A stretch of 64,000 nucleotides of DNA from contig NZ_RAPY01000001.1 of assembly GCF_003610355.1 (NCBI RefSeq), positions 744,001 to 808,000 on the forward strand, read 5' to 3'. The DNA comes from Sphingobacterium detergens. GTDB lineage: Bacteria; Bacteroidota; Bacteroidia; Sphingobacteriales; Sphingobacteriaceae. This document shows, in pieces, positions 39,563 to 48,395 of the stretch (the stretch's first letter is position 1; every line of letters starts with the position of its first letter). The position numbers and the translations under genes are program-made. Below the pieces are notes generated by a model that saw nothing but the letters and a program-made list of their open reading frames with translations, was not told the DNA's origin and did no database searches.

Positions 39563-41107
39563 TTAATTAAGCTCCAATACAATCACAGAAAATGCCGGAA
39601 TCTCGATATCTACAAGCCCATGTTGAATCTTCGCCTTGTTATAGGCTGCGGGTACGATCTTCGTAGGCACCTTGAAGGAGTTGTAATCCTGCAGCTTGTC
39701 AGCGTGCAAGATTCTTCCCGTGACTTTCGAAGCTTTCAGTTCCCCCAGGTCTACACGGATCTTATTTGTTTTTTTCGGATCAATATTCACGAGGGAAATA
39801 TGTACGCGGCCTTTTGTATCCTGCGAAGCCGAGGCCGATACCGCCGGAAGTTTCTCGCCGTTAAATTCAAAATCTGTCGACTGTAATGTAATCGGGATCA
39901 ATTTCGCATCCTGATGCACCTTATACATCTCCATGACATGATAAGTGGGTGTCAGAATCATATTTTTCCCTTCTGTCAGGATCACCGCCTGCAATACATT
40001 GATCGCTTGAGCAAGATTAGCCATTTTCACACGTCGGGCGTGATTATTGAAAATATTGAGGGTCATTCCTGCAATCATGGCATCGCGCATGGTATTTTGT
40101 TGATACAAAAAGCCCGGATTTGTACCCGGTTCGACTTCGTACCAGCCACCCCATTCATCCACGATCAAATCGATATTTCCTTTCGGATCATATTTGTCCA
40201 TAATGGCGATATTCTTCTCGACCAGTTCATTCATAAACCAGGCCGACTTCATGGTTTTAAAATATTCCGATTCCGAAAATGCTGTTGCGGAACCTTTTTT
40301 GTCCCAATTGATCACCGCATAATGATGCAGCCCCATCCCTTTCATCAAGCTACCGGGAATATTTTTAAGGAGTGTTTCCGTCCAGTTATAATCAGCGCTA
40401 TTCGCCCCCGAGGCAATTCGGTACAGTCCAGCGCCATTGGTCCAGTCGGACATAAAGGTGGCATACTTGCGGTAGATATCTGTATAGTAATCCACGGTCA
40501 TATTGCCGCCGCAGCCCCATGATTCATTTCCTACGCCCCAGAACTTCACCTTCCAGGGCTCTTGACGCCCATTCTTGCGCCGCCAGTCCGACATGGGACT
40601 TTTGCCAGCAAAATTTACATATTGCACCCAATCGGCAAGCTCCTGCACCTCGCCGCTGCCCACATTTCCGGCCAGATACGGTTCAGCCCCGAGCAGTTCG
40701 CACATATTTAGAAAATCATGTGTGCCAAATGAATTATCTTCGGTCACGCCACCCCACCAATTGTTCACCATGGTAGGGCGCTCCGCCTTAGGACCGATTC
40801 CATCTTTCCAATGGTACGTATCCGCGAAACAGCCGCCGGGCCAACGCAGGTTGGGGATATTCAGCTTTTTGAGCGCTTCGATGACATCCGTCCGTACGCC
40901 ATTGGCATGCGGAATCGAATCATTCTTTTCCCCGACATAAAATCCATCGTAAATACAACGGCCCAGGTGTTCGGCAAAATGGCCATAAATATGTTTGCTG
41001 ATCGTGATATCCTTTGCCGAAGGCTCCAGTTTTATGCTGCTCTGTCCCAGGGTGACTCCGCTGATCAGCATGAAAGCAATTCCAAGTTTTAAATTAAGTT
41101 TCATCAT
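39563..41107 (-). CDS. GH51 alpha-L-arabinofuranosidase (AbfA type)
   Basis: A 514-aa GH51 enzyme of compact type with a signal peptide (to about SGVTLGQ). The acid/base Glu lies in FWGVGNESWGCGGNMT and the nucleophile Glu in LIVDEWGGWYEVEPG, with NLRWPGGCFADTYHWKDGIG upstream and a C-terminal beta domain. Compact GH51 enzymes are often cytoplasmic; here the signal peptide suggests the periplasm. It produces free L-arabinose for the symporter encoded in the same operon. It lies 9 bp after the mutarotase gene. Confidence 0.93.
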   Translation of the reverse strand: MMKLNLKLGIAFMLISGVTLGQSSIKLEPSAKDITISKHIYGHFAEHLGRCIYDGFYVGEKNDSIPHANGVRTDVIEALKKLNIPNLRWPGGCFADTYHWKDGIGPKAERPTMVNNWWGGVTEDNSFGTHDFLNMCELLGAEPYLAGNVGSGEVQELADWVQYVNFAGKSPMSDWRRKNGRQEPWKVKFWGVGNESWGCGGNMTVDYYTDIYRKYATFMSDWTNGAGLYRIASGANSADYNWTETLLKNIPGSLMKGMGLHHYAVINWDKKGSATAFSESEYFKTMKSAWFMNELVEKNIAIMDKYDPKGNIDLIVDEWGGWYEVEPGTNPGFLYQQNTMRDAMIAGMTLNIFNNHARRVKMANLAQAINVLQAVILTEGKNMILTPTYHVMEMYKVHQDAKLIPITLQSTDFEFNGEKLPAVSASASQDTKGRVHISLVNIDPKKTNKIRVDLGELKASKVTGRILHADKLQDYNSFKVPTKIVPAAYNKAKIQHGLVDIEIPAFSVIVLELN

Positions 41108-41116
41108 AAAAGACTT

Positions 41117-42268
41117 TTATTTTACCGTAAAGCGATATGTTGTTTTCGAACGATATTTTTCGCCGGGTTTTAATACCGTAGATGCGAAATTGGGGTGGTT
41201 TGGAGCATCCGGGAAATGCTGCGTTTCGAGACAGAATGCTGATCGAAAAGGATAGCTTTGCCCGGATTTTCCCTTCGGATCAGCAGCATCCATAAAATTG
41301 CCGCTGTAGAACTGAAGCCCCGGTTCGGTTGTGAAAATCTCCATTTGAATACCCGTTTTAGGGGCGTATACACTGGCGACTTTCTGAAAACCCGTTTTCT
41401 TGTCAAGCTCAAAATTATGATCGTAGCCCTTTCCGATCTTTAACTGTGGGTCTTTATCTTCAATATGCGCACCTATGAGCCGTGGTTTTGTAAAATCAAA
41501 TGCCGTACCTATTACAGGAAAGCTTTTTCCTGTTGGAATCAGTGTGTTGTCAACTTCTGTAATTGCTTTCGCATCAATCTGCAGCTCATGATCCAGGATG
41601 GAGGGATCACCGGCACCATTGAGGTTAAAATAAGCATGATTGGTCAGATTTAGAACCGTTTCTTTATCTGTTGTCGCCTGATAGGCAATGGCCAAGCCCC
41701 CATTTTCCTCCAGCGTATAAGTCACCTCCATGTTGACCGTGCCGGGATAACCGGCCTCCTTATCCGGTGATGTATACGCCAAGGTGATTGAGGTATCGGT
41801 ATTGCTGACCACATCCCACACTTTGTTGTATAGCCCATTGGTACCACCGTGAAGAGAATGCTCCCCATCATTTTTTTCTAACGAATAAGACGTACCGTTG
41901 CGTGTAAAAGTAGCTTGACCGATACGGTTACCATAGCGTCCGACAATTGCACCGTAAAAATTATCCGCGTTATCTTTATATTCTTTTGCTGAATCGTAAC
42001 CCAAAATCACATCAGTCGTTTTTCCATTCTTTTCGGGAACGCTAAGACTAACCAAACGGGCACCATAATTTGTTAGCGTCACGGCCAGTTTATTGTTCTT
42101 CACGTGGAATAAACGGACATCCTTTCCATCTATCCGGCTATCAAAAGCAGGGCTTGAGGCGGTATCCAGCCCAGTATGCTGCGAAGTGTTTTTTGTTGCA
42201 TTGGACTGGCAGCCATAGGTTAATAAAGTGCAGGCCAGCAAGCCAATAATGATTTTATCATTCATCAA
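41117..42268 (-). CDS. Aldose 1-epimerase (mutarotase), lipoprotein form
   Basis: A 383-aa galactose-mutarotase-family protein with a lipoprotein signal (LLACTLLTYGC). Key segments: GRYGNRIGQATFTRNG, DGEHSLHGGTNGLYNKVW (first catalytic His), NLTNHAYFNLNG (second His) and EIFTTEPGLQFYSGNF (Glu). It interconverts alpha and beta anomers of aldoses. Being exported and encoded with a sugar symporter, it probably supplies the anomer preferred for arabinose uptake. In Bacteroidota arabinose operons such a gene is often listed as araM or galM-like; I give no symbol because the substrate is inferred. Confidence 0.9.
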   Translation of the reverse strand: MMNDKIIIGLLACTLLTYGCQSNATKNTSQHTGLDTASSPAFDSRIDGKDVRLFHVKNNKLAVTLTNYGARLVSLSVPEKNGKTTDVILGYDSAKEYKDNADNFYGAIVGRYGNRIGQATFTRNGTSYSLEKNDGEHSLHGGTNGLYNKVWDVVSNTDTSITLAYTSPDKEAGYPGTVNMEVTYTLEENGGLAIAYQATTDKETVLNLTNHAYFNLNGAGDPSILDHELQIDAKAITEVDNTLIPTGKSFPVIGTAFDFTKPRLIGAHIEDKDPQLKIGKGYDHNFELDKKTGFQKVASVYAPKTGIQMEIFTTEPGLQFYSGNFMDAADPKGKSGQSYPFRSAFCLETQHFPDAPNHPNFASTVLKPGEKYRSKTTYRFTVK

Positions 42269-42285
42269 TTATTCAGGTCTTTATG

Positions 42286-42326
42286 CCATCCTTCGGATGG
42301 ATTTTCTCCTCGTTAAGCCAGGAGAA
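42286..42326 (-). promoter_or_regulatory. Two hairpins between symporter and mutarotase genes
   Basis: Hairpin one is CCATCC/GGATGG (42286-42300) around a UUCG-type core. Hairpin two is TTCTCCT/AGGAGAA (42304-42310 with 42320-42326). They fill the 98-bp gap inside the operon. There is no T-run, so mRNA processing or stabilisation is more likely than termination. Confidence 0.5.
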
Positions 42327-42366
42327 GGTGTATAAATGGATTAATTATTCAACTGCATGCCGTATG

Positions 42367-44067
42367 CTACCAAAAACGAACATAAATTGCCGTTACCATT
42401 AATAGCGTGACCACAATCAGCGCAAGTACCGATGGTTCCACTTTAAACATTGAACGATCCAAGACAAATGCTTTGGGATTGACTTTCGGGCCGAATAAAC
42501 TGACGCCGATCATGGCCAATAGGGTAAAAGCAAAAGCCAAGCCCATACAGATCTGGAAAGGGATCTCATAAACACCCGCTTTATTTGGGTAAGCTGTATA
42601 GATCCATGTTTCGGGGCCAAATACCTTTGTTGCGAACTCATTAAAAAATATCGACAGTGCAAAACCGGAAATCAGCCCAGTGATCGCTGCTGCACCGGTT
42701 GTTCTTTTCCAGAACATCCCCAGTAAAAACATGGCAAAGACGCCGGGACTGATAAAGCCCGTATACTTTTGGATAAATGTAAATCCACCGGCGCCGCCGA
42801 TTCCCAGGCTGTCATTCCAGGTAAATAATACCGAAAGTAAAATCGAAACGACGATTGTGATTTTACCCACCCAGACCATCTTTGTTTCGCTGGCATCCTT
42901 ACGGATGTATTTCTTATAAATGTCGAGGGTAAAGATCGTTGCGATGCTGTTTGCTTTTCCTGCCAATCCAGCTACAATGGCTGCTGTAAGGGCGGCCAGG
43001 GCCAGCCCCTTCATGCCATTGGGCAGGTAGCCCAATATCGCTGAATACGCATTATCCGCATGGAATACCCCGCCGGGGGCCATCTCCTGCTGTAAGGCCC
43101 CATTTTTATAGAGAACATAAGCCGCAATCCCTGGGAGCATCACAATGATGGGCATAAATAGCTTGAGAAAACCCGCAAAAAGGATTCCCGTGCGTGCGGT
43201 CTTTAGATCTGCGCCCAATGCGCGTTGGGTGATATACTGATTGCAGCCCCAGTAATTGAGGTTGACGATCCATATCCCCGCCAGGTACATTCCAATTCCC
43301 GGCAGCATCAGGTATTTATTGATTTCCTCCTGACTGGCCCCGGCTGCCGGTTTCTCGACAAATAAGTTAAAGTGCTCCGGAGCGTCTTCCATCAGCTTAT
43401 TAAATCCGGCAAGCACATCCTTGCCCAATCCAAAATGCTCGCTCACCAGAGTCAGCGCGACATAAGTCGTTGCGATACCACCGACAATCAATACCACCAC
43501 CTGGATGACATCGGTAAAACCAATAACACGCATTCCGCCAAGCGTAATGATGACAGCAAATACAGCGAGGGCAACGGTGATGGTATGGAAACTGTCCCCA
43601 CCACCGGCCATACTCGAAATGGCTATCGCACCCAGGTATAAAATCGAAGTTAGATTGACAAATACATATAAAAACAGCCAGAAAATAGCCATGATCAAAC
43701 TGGTCGTCTCGTTGTACCGATTATTTAAAAACTGCGGCATTGTGAATATCTTGTTTTTCAGATAAACCGGTATAAACCACACCGCGACAATGATGAGTGC
43801 GACAGCAGCGATCAGTTCATAGGCTGCCACTGCAATGCCCACTTCAAATCCATTACCACTCATGCCAATAAACTGTTCCGCTGAAATATTCGATGCAATC
43901 AAGGAGGAACCGATTGCCCACCAGGTCAATGAACCTTCGGCCAAAAAATAATCCTTGCTACTGCTTAAGCTATTGTTTTTTTGACGATAGATATAATAAC
44001 CATATCCCGCCACAATGAAGAAGTAAACCACGAAGATAACGTAGTCCACCATTGCAAATTTTTCCAT
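42367..44067 (-). CDS. Sodium/solute symporter (SSS family), probable arabinose importer
   Basis: About 566 aa; the ATG at 44067 (MEKFAMVDYVIFVVYFFIVAGYGYY) starts right at the first membrane helix, and the longer frame to 44112 adds polar residues. About 14 transmembrane helices are visible. SSS marks include DYFLAEGSLTWWAIGSSLIASNISAEQFIGMSG (sodium-site region) and GLAGKANSIATIFTLDIYKKYI. It is an SglT-like inner-membrane symporter. Its place between araA and the mutarotase makes L-arabinose the likely substrate. Both flanking gaps hold strong hairpins, which could give this membrane-protein transcript its own stability. Confidence 0.9.
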   Translation of the reverse strand: MEKFAMVDYVIFVVYFFIVAGYGYYIYRQKNNSLSSSKDYFLAEGSLTWWAIGSSLIASNISAEQFIGMSGNGFEVGIAVAAYELIAAVALIIVAVWFIPVYLKNKIFTMPQFLNNRYNETTSLIMAIFWLFLYVFVNLTSILYLGAIAISSMAGGGDSFHTITVALAVFAVIITLGGMRVIGFTDVIQVVVLIVGGIATTYVALTLVSEHFGLGKDVLAGFNKLMEDAPEHFNLFVEKPAAGASQEEINKYLMLPGIGMYLAGIWIVNLNYWGCNQYITQRALGADLKTARTGILFAGFLKLFMPIIVMLPGIAAYVLYKNGALQQEMAPGGVFHADNAYSAILGYLPNGMKGLALAALTAAIVAGLAGKANSIATIFTLDIYKKYIRKDASETKMVWVGKITIVVSILLSVLFTWNDSLGIGGAGGFTFIQKYTGFISPGVFAMFLLGMFWKRTTGAAAITGLISGFALSIFFNEFATKVFGPETWIYTAYPNKAGVYEIPFQICMGLAFAFTLLAMIGVSLFGPKVNPKAFVLDRSMFKVEPSVLALIVVTLLMVTAIYVRFW

Positions 44068-44099
44068 ATTTTCCCTAATTGGTTGTATTGCTAAGCGAC

Positions 44100-44164
44100 C
44101 TTCGGATAGCATGCAGCTACCCGAAGATCAATGCCTCTATTATTTACCAAGTAAATAATAGAGG
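44100..44164 (-). promoter_or_regulatory. Tandem strong hairpins after araA
   Basis: Stem one is CCTCTATTATTTAC/GTAAATAATAGAGG, a perfect 14-bp stem with a 3-base loop (44134-44164) overlapping the last codons of araA. Stem two is CTTCGGATAGC/GCTACCCGAAG (44100-44126), 10 of 11 paired. No T-run follows on the minus strand, so it is not a classical terminator. Probably an mRNA-end or processing element between araA and the symporter gene. Confidence 0.65.
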
Positions 44165-45642
44165 TCATTCCATTTCAATTGATTTTCGAGTTTGGCCACT
44201 GTGGTATCCTCGTCGATCAGTACATACTCTATTCCGGCCATACGGGCAAAATCTTGCAGGTATTCCGGTGTTAAGCATAAGCTATAGGCTGTATGATGCG
44301 CTCCACCGGCAAGGATCCAGGCACTGCAGCCCGTCTTCATATCCGGAAGCGGTTTCCATAGTACACGTGCAACGGGAAGATTTGGCAGTTCGGCCTGCAC
44401 CTCAACACCCAATACCTTGTTGACTATCAAACGGAAATGTGTCCCCATGTCTACCAATGATGCATTCAAGGCATCGCCAGATTGGCCATTGAAAACCAGC
44501 CGGGCGGGGTCTGCTTTGCCACCGATCCCCAGCGGGTGAACCTCAATACGTGGTTTTCCGACAGCCAGTGCAGGGTCTACCTCCAGCATATGCGAGCCCA
44601 GCACCATGGCATCCTGCGGGTCAAAATGATAGGTATAATCCTCCATAAAGGCTGTGGTTCCAACCAAACCCGCTCCCATGACCTTGCAAGCTCTGACCAA
44701 TGCTGGTGTCTTCCAGTCCCCTTCACCTGCAAAACCGTAACCTTCAGCCATCAGGCGTTGTACAGCTAACCCCGGAAGCTGAACCAGCCCGTGCAGATCC
44801 TCAAACGTATCCGTAAAGCCCTTAAAGCTTCCCTGTTTCAAAAACTTTCGCAGCCCCACCTCAATCTTAGCCGCCTCAATGAGATTATCATGGAATTCAG
44901 CACCCGCCTTCACATTATCCGCCAGCTCATAATTGGCCTCATACTCCGCTAGTAACGCATTGATTTCATCAGCTGTACTGGCGTTGATGACCTCGACGAG
45001 ATCCCCGACGGCATAGGTGTTGACCGAAAAACCAAATTGTGTTTCCGCTTCAACCTTGTCGCCATCGGTCACCGCCACGTAGCGCATATTATCGCCGAAG
45101 CGAGCAAATTTGGCTCCCTGCCAATCATGCCAACCCGCTGCCGCCCGGCACCAGACATTGATGCGTTCCAGTACCTCCGTATCCTGCCAATGCCCAGTGA
45201 CGACTTTACGTCCTATTTTCAGGCGGCTGACGATATGTCCAAATTCGCGGTCACCATGCGCACTCTGGTTTAAATTCATAAAATCCATATCGATGCCAGT
45301 CCATGGAATGTCGCGGTTGTACTGCGTATGGAGATGTAACAACGGCTTTTGCAAAGCCTTTAAACCGCGTATCCACATTTTCGCCGGCGAAAATGTATGC
45401 ATCCAGGTGATGATACCGATACAATTTGCGCTGCTATTTGCAGCCGTTAGCGTCGCATAGATTTCATCCGTATTTTTTACGATCGGTTTATACTTGACCG
45501 TTACCGGAATCAGGGTCTGGGCATTCAGATAATGTGCAATTTCTTCCGCATGTGCTGCGACCTGTTTCAATGTTTCTTCACCGTATAGATCCTGGCTGCC
45601 AACGACAAACCAGACCTCAAGTTCTTTTAGATTGATATTCAT
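44140..45642 (-). CDS. araA: L-arabinose isomerase
   Basis: A 500-aa cytoplasmic enzyme converting L-arabinose to L-ribulose, full family length. The start reads [21 protein letters not shown], the family's typical opening. Other marks are [51 protein letters not shown] (as [11 protein letters not shown]), [15 protein letters not shown] and [14 protein letters not shown], which carry the metal-binding Glu/His set. It follows araD by 42 bp. First step of the isomerase pathway; the product goes to AraB. Confidence 0.98.
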   Translation of the reverse strand: MNINLKELEVWFVVGSQDLYGEETLKQVAAHAEEIAHYLNAQTLIPVTVKYKPIVKNTDEIYATLTAANSSANCIGIITWMHTFSPAKMWIRGLKALQKPLLHLHTQYNRDIPWTGIDMDFMNLNQSAHGDREFGHIVSRLKIGRKVVTGHWQDTEVLERINVWCRAAAGWHDWQGAKFARFGDNMRYVAVTDGDKVEAETQFGFSVNTYAVGDLVEVINASTADEINALLAEYEANYELADNVKAGAEFHDNLIEAAKIEVGLRKFLKQGSFKGFTDTFEDLHGLVQLPGLAVQRLMAEGYGFAGEGDWKTPALVRACKVMGAGLVGTTAFMEDYTYHFDPQDAMVLGSHMLEVDPALAVGKPRIEVHPLGIGGKADPARLVFNGQSGDALNASLVDMGTHFRLIVNKVLGVEVQAELPNLPVARVLWKPLPDMKTGCSAWILAGGAHHTAYSLCLTPEYLQDFARMAGIEYVLIDEDTTVAKLENQLKWNDLYYLLGK

Positions 45643-45684
45643 TTTTCAATATTAGTTTCGTTATAGATTTTGGAAAGCAGCAGG

Positions 45685-46386
45685 TTACTGGCCATAGTAG
45701 GCATTTGTACCATGCTTGCGCTCGTAATGTTTTTTGATCAACGCCGGCTTTAGCCGTCCAGCATTCGGGTTAATCTGCTCGGTCAGCCAGGCCATTTTGG
45801 CCACCTGTTCCAATACCGCACTGTTGTAGACAGACTTCATTCCATCCTTACCCCAGGCAAATGGCGCATGATTTCCGACAAGGATCATTTCCACTTCTTT
45901 ATAATCCAGTTGCTGCTGATTAAAGTGAGTGATGATCTGAAAACCCGTTTCATGCTCATAGTTGCCAGCGATCATCTCGTCATCCATTGGCGGCGCGCAG
46001 GGAATATCCGATGTTAAGTGGTCGGCATGCGTCGTTCCGAAAATGGGGATATCCCTTTGGCTTTGCGCCCATGCTGTTGCAAATGTAGAATGGGTATGGG
46101 TGATGCCGCCGATATCCGGCCAATGCTTGTACAGTACCGCATGTGTCTTTGTATCCGAGGAAGGCCTAAGTTTGCCTTCGATGACCTTTCCGTCAAAGTC
46201 CACCACCACCATCAGTTCGGGAGACAATTCTTCGTAGGGCACACCACTGGGTTTAATCGCAAAAACACCCTGCTGACGGTCGACAACACTCACATTTCCA
46301 AAGGTAAAAAGCACGAGTCCCAACTGTGGCAGCTGCATATTGCAGCGATAAGCCTCTTCTTTAATTGAATTATACATAGTACTCAT
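45685..46386 (-). CDS. araD: L-ribulose-5-phosphate 4-epimerase
   Basis: A 233-aa class II aldolase-fold enzyme that makes D-xylulose 5-phosphate from L-ribulose 5-phosphate. Visible signatures: FTFGNVSVVDRQQGVFAIKPSGVPYEEL, the zinc His pair in GGITHTHSTFATAWAQ, IPIFGTTHADH and a third metal His in VGNHAPFAWGK. Length matches the family. It lies 7 bp after araB. It closes the arabinose pathway into the pentose phosphate pathway. Confidence 0.97.
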   Translation of the reverse strand: MSTMYNSIKEEAYRCNMQLPQLGLVLFTFGNVSVVDRQQGVFAIKPSGVPYEELSPELMVVVDFDGKVIEGKLRPSSDTKTHAVLYKHWPDIGGITHTHSTFATAWAQSQRDIPIFGTTHADHLTSDIPCAPPMDDEMIAGNYEHETGFQIITHFNQQQLDYKEVEMILVGNHAPFAWGKDGMKSVYNSAVLEQVAKMAWLTEQINPNAGRLKPALIKKHYERKHGTNAYYGQ

Positions 46387-46393
46387 TTTGTGG

Positions 46394-48082
46394 TTAAACG
46401 GTAACAGGCATTGATACCCTACTTTCTACAAAAGCACCGAGGGCCTTGTATTTTTCATAACGTTCGGCATAGATGGACAGCCATTCCTGTTCAGGTTCAT
46501 ACGTGCATTCAAAGCCCTGACCCATGGCTTGCATGGCATCCTCCACCCGATCATATAATCCAGCAGCGGTGGCCGCAAACATGGCGGCACCAAGCGCACA
46601 GGTCTGCTCGCTTTTATGGATACGAATCGGCATATTCATCACATTGGCCATCATCTGCATGATAAAAGGTGATTTTTTGGCGACACCGCCAAGGCCGATC
46701 AGACCCTTTATGGGGATCCCCTGATCCACAAAACGCTCCACGATGGCTTTGGCCCCAAAGCAGGTCGCTTCGGCAATCGCCCTGAAGATCGCCGGAGCAT
46801 CGGTGCCGAGCTGCAATCCCATGATTGCCGCTTTGAGCGACTGATCCGCATCCGGCGTCCGACGGCCATTGAGCCAGTCCACCGCCAGTTCCGAATCTGC
46901 CGTTAGCGGCAATTTGCTCGCCTTTTCACTTAGTCGCAACAACAATTTTTCCTCCAGTGTGGTCAGTATGTTTTCACGCATTGTATCGCTCAGCCCCTCC
47001 AGTTCCGGTATCAGATTGTATGTTGGCCATAAGAGCAACTGCTTTAACCAGGCATAGGCATCTCCAAAAGCAGACTGGCCAGCCTCCATGCCGATCATTC
47101 CGGGGATGATGGAACCGTCTACCTGACCACAGATACCCTTTACCAGTACATCCGCTACCTCTTCTTTTGGCGCAACCAGCATATCGCAGGTGGATGTTCC
47201 CATGACTTTGCTCAGATAATAAGGTTCAATCTGCCCACCCACGGCACCCATATGGCAATCGAATGCGCCCACACCAACGACAACGGAGGTCGAAAGACCT
47301 AGACGCTCTGCCCATTCCGGCGAAAGGCGGCCCGCCGGCTTATCCGAGGTATAGGTTTCTGAAAACAGACGATCGACAAAGCCGTCCAACAGGGGGTCAA
47401 TACCTGCGAAGAATTCATTGGGGGGCAGACCATCAAACTCAGCAGCCCAGAGCGACTTGTGCCCAGCAGCGCAAACGCTTCGTTTAATTGCGTTGGCCTG
47501 TTTTCCACCTGTTAACAAAAAAGGAATATAATCACAGTGTTCCACCCAGCTAAATGTTGCTTGGCGCACCTGCGGATCTACTCTAACGGTATGGAGCAAT
47601 TTGGCCCAGAACCACTCCGAGGAATAAATACCCCCTACATATTTCAGGTAATCGACAGTGTAGCTTTGGTTGTACCGATTAATCTCTTTGGCCTCATTGA
47701 CAGCGGTATGATCTTTCCAGAGGATGAACATGGCATTGGGATTGTCCTTGAACTCCGGCAGTAATGCCAGCGGCACACCCGCTTCATTCACAGCAACCGG
47801 TGTGGAACCCGTGGTGTCCACCGAAATTGCTTTTACCAGCTCCCCAATATTTTGTATTCCGGATTTTTGTAAACAATCTTTTACAGTGGCCTCCAGGCCT
47901 TCGATGTAATCCAGGGGATGTTGTCTGAACTGGCTGCGGGCGGCATTGCAAAACTCACCCCTTTTCCAGCGCGGATAATAAAATACGGAAGACGCAATCT
48001 CCGCCCCACAACTTGCATCAACCAAGACTGAACGGACAGAATCGCTGCCATAATCCACCCCGATGACATATGATTTACTCAT
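46394..48082 (-). CDS. araB: Ribulokinase
   Basis: A 562-aa FGGY-family sugar kinase, full length. The N-terminal phosphate motif GVDYGSDSVRSVLVD, AISVDTTGSTPVAV, MFILWKDHTAVNEA and the C-terminal GLIGLGGVAKKSPFIMQMMANVMNMPI are typical of AraB. It phosphorylates L-ribulose at O5. It is the first gene of the long minus-strand arabinose operon and is divergent from araR, with the 38-bp palindrome in the gap. Confidence 0.97.
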   Translation of the reverse strand: MSKSYVIGVDYGSDSVRSVLVDASCGAEIASSVFYYPRWKRGEFCNAARSQFRQHPLDYIEGLEATVKDCLQKSGIQNIGELVKAISVDTTGSTPVAVNEAGVPLALLPEFKDNPNAMFILWKDHTAVNEAKEINRYNQSYTVDYLKYVGGIYSSEWFWAKLLHTVRVDPQVRQATFSWVEHCDYIPFLLTGGKQANAIKRSVCAAGHKSLWAAEFDGLPPNEFFAGIDPLLDGFVDRLFSETYTSDKPAGRLSPEWAERLGLSTSVVVGVGAFDCHMGAVGGQIEPYYLSKVMGTSTCDMLVAPKEEVADVLVKGICGQVDGSIIPGMIGMEAGQSAFGDAYAWLKQLLLWPTYNLIPELEGLSDTMRENILTTLEEKLLLRLSEKASKLPLTADSELAVDWLNGRRTPDADQSLKAAIMGLQLGTDAPAIFRAIAEATCFGAKAIVERFVDQGIPIKGLIGLGGVAKKSPFIMQMMANVMNMPIRIHKSEQTCALGAAMFAATAAGLYDRVEDAMQAMGQGFECTYEPEQEWLSIYAERYEKYKALGAFVESRVSMPVTV

Positions 48083-48395
48083 TTTAACTGAATTTGGTTT
48101 ATAATCTATAATTCGATTTAAAGCTTACTTTTTGGTGTTTGTCCAGCAGGATAATCGGCCCAAAATTAATTAGTGTCAAATTAACATTTATTTTTTTAAA
48201 TATGAAAGAATATTTTCATATTTAAAAAATTGAGCTATCTTCATCTCATCGAAATAAGATAAATCCAAGGCTGATGGGTATGGGGTAATTGCAGCTTTCA
48301 AAAGCGGGAGTGCACATTGTACTGTGCATTTGATCAGCTGTTTAGGTTTATCAAAAAAAATAGATTAAGTCAAAAGAGAGACAAAACAATAGATA
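48083..48395. promoter_or_regulatory. araB-araR divergent control region
   Basis: This 313-bp non-coding gap holds three sites. A candidate araB -7 element (minus strand TAATTTTG) lies at 48161-48168. A 38-bp palindrome lies at 48192-48229. A smaller inverted repeat TGCACA/TGTGCA lies at 48311-48328, on the araR side. The last could be an operator for araR itself. No open frame of note is present. Confidence 0.6.
48192..48229. promoter_or_regulatory. 38-bp palindrome, candidate AraR operator
   Basis: Two perfect 16-base arms (TTTTTTAAATATGAAA and its complement) flank a 6-base centre, GAATAT. It sits just upstream of the putative araB -7 element, overlapping the -33 zone, where bound AraR would block or modulate transcription. 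I found no second copy in the window by eye. Confidence 0.65.

Noticed and set aside
40519..41255. Overlapping plus-strand open frames across the GH51 gene
   Set aside because: They are antisense shadows of a strongly supported GH51 frame and of the mutarotase.
42286..42326. Rho-independent terminator between symporter and mutarotase
   Set aside because: The stems are good but no T-run follows on the minus strand, and the genes downstream are clearly part of the same pathway.
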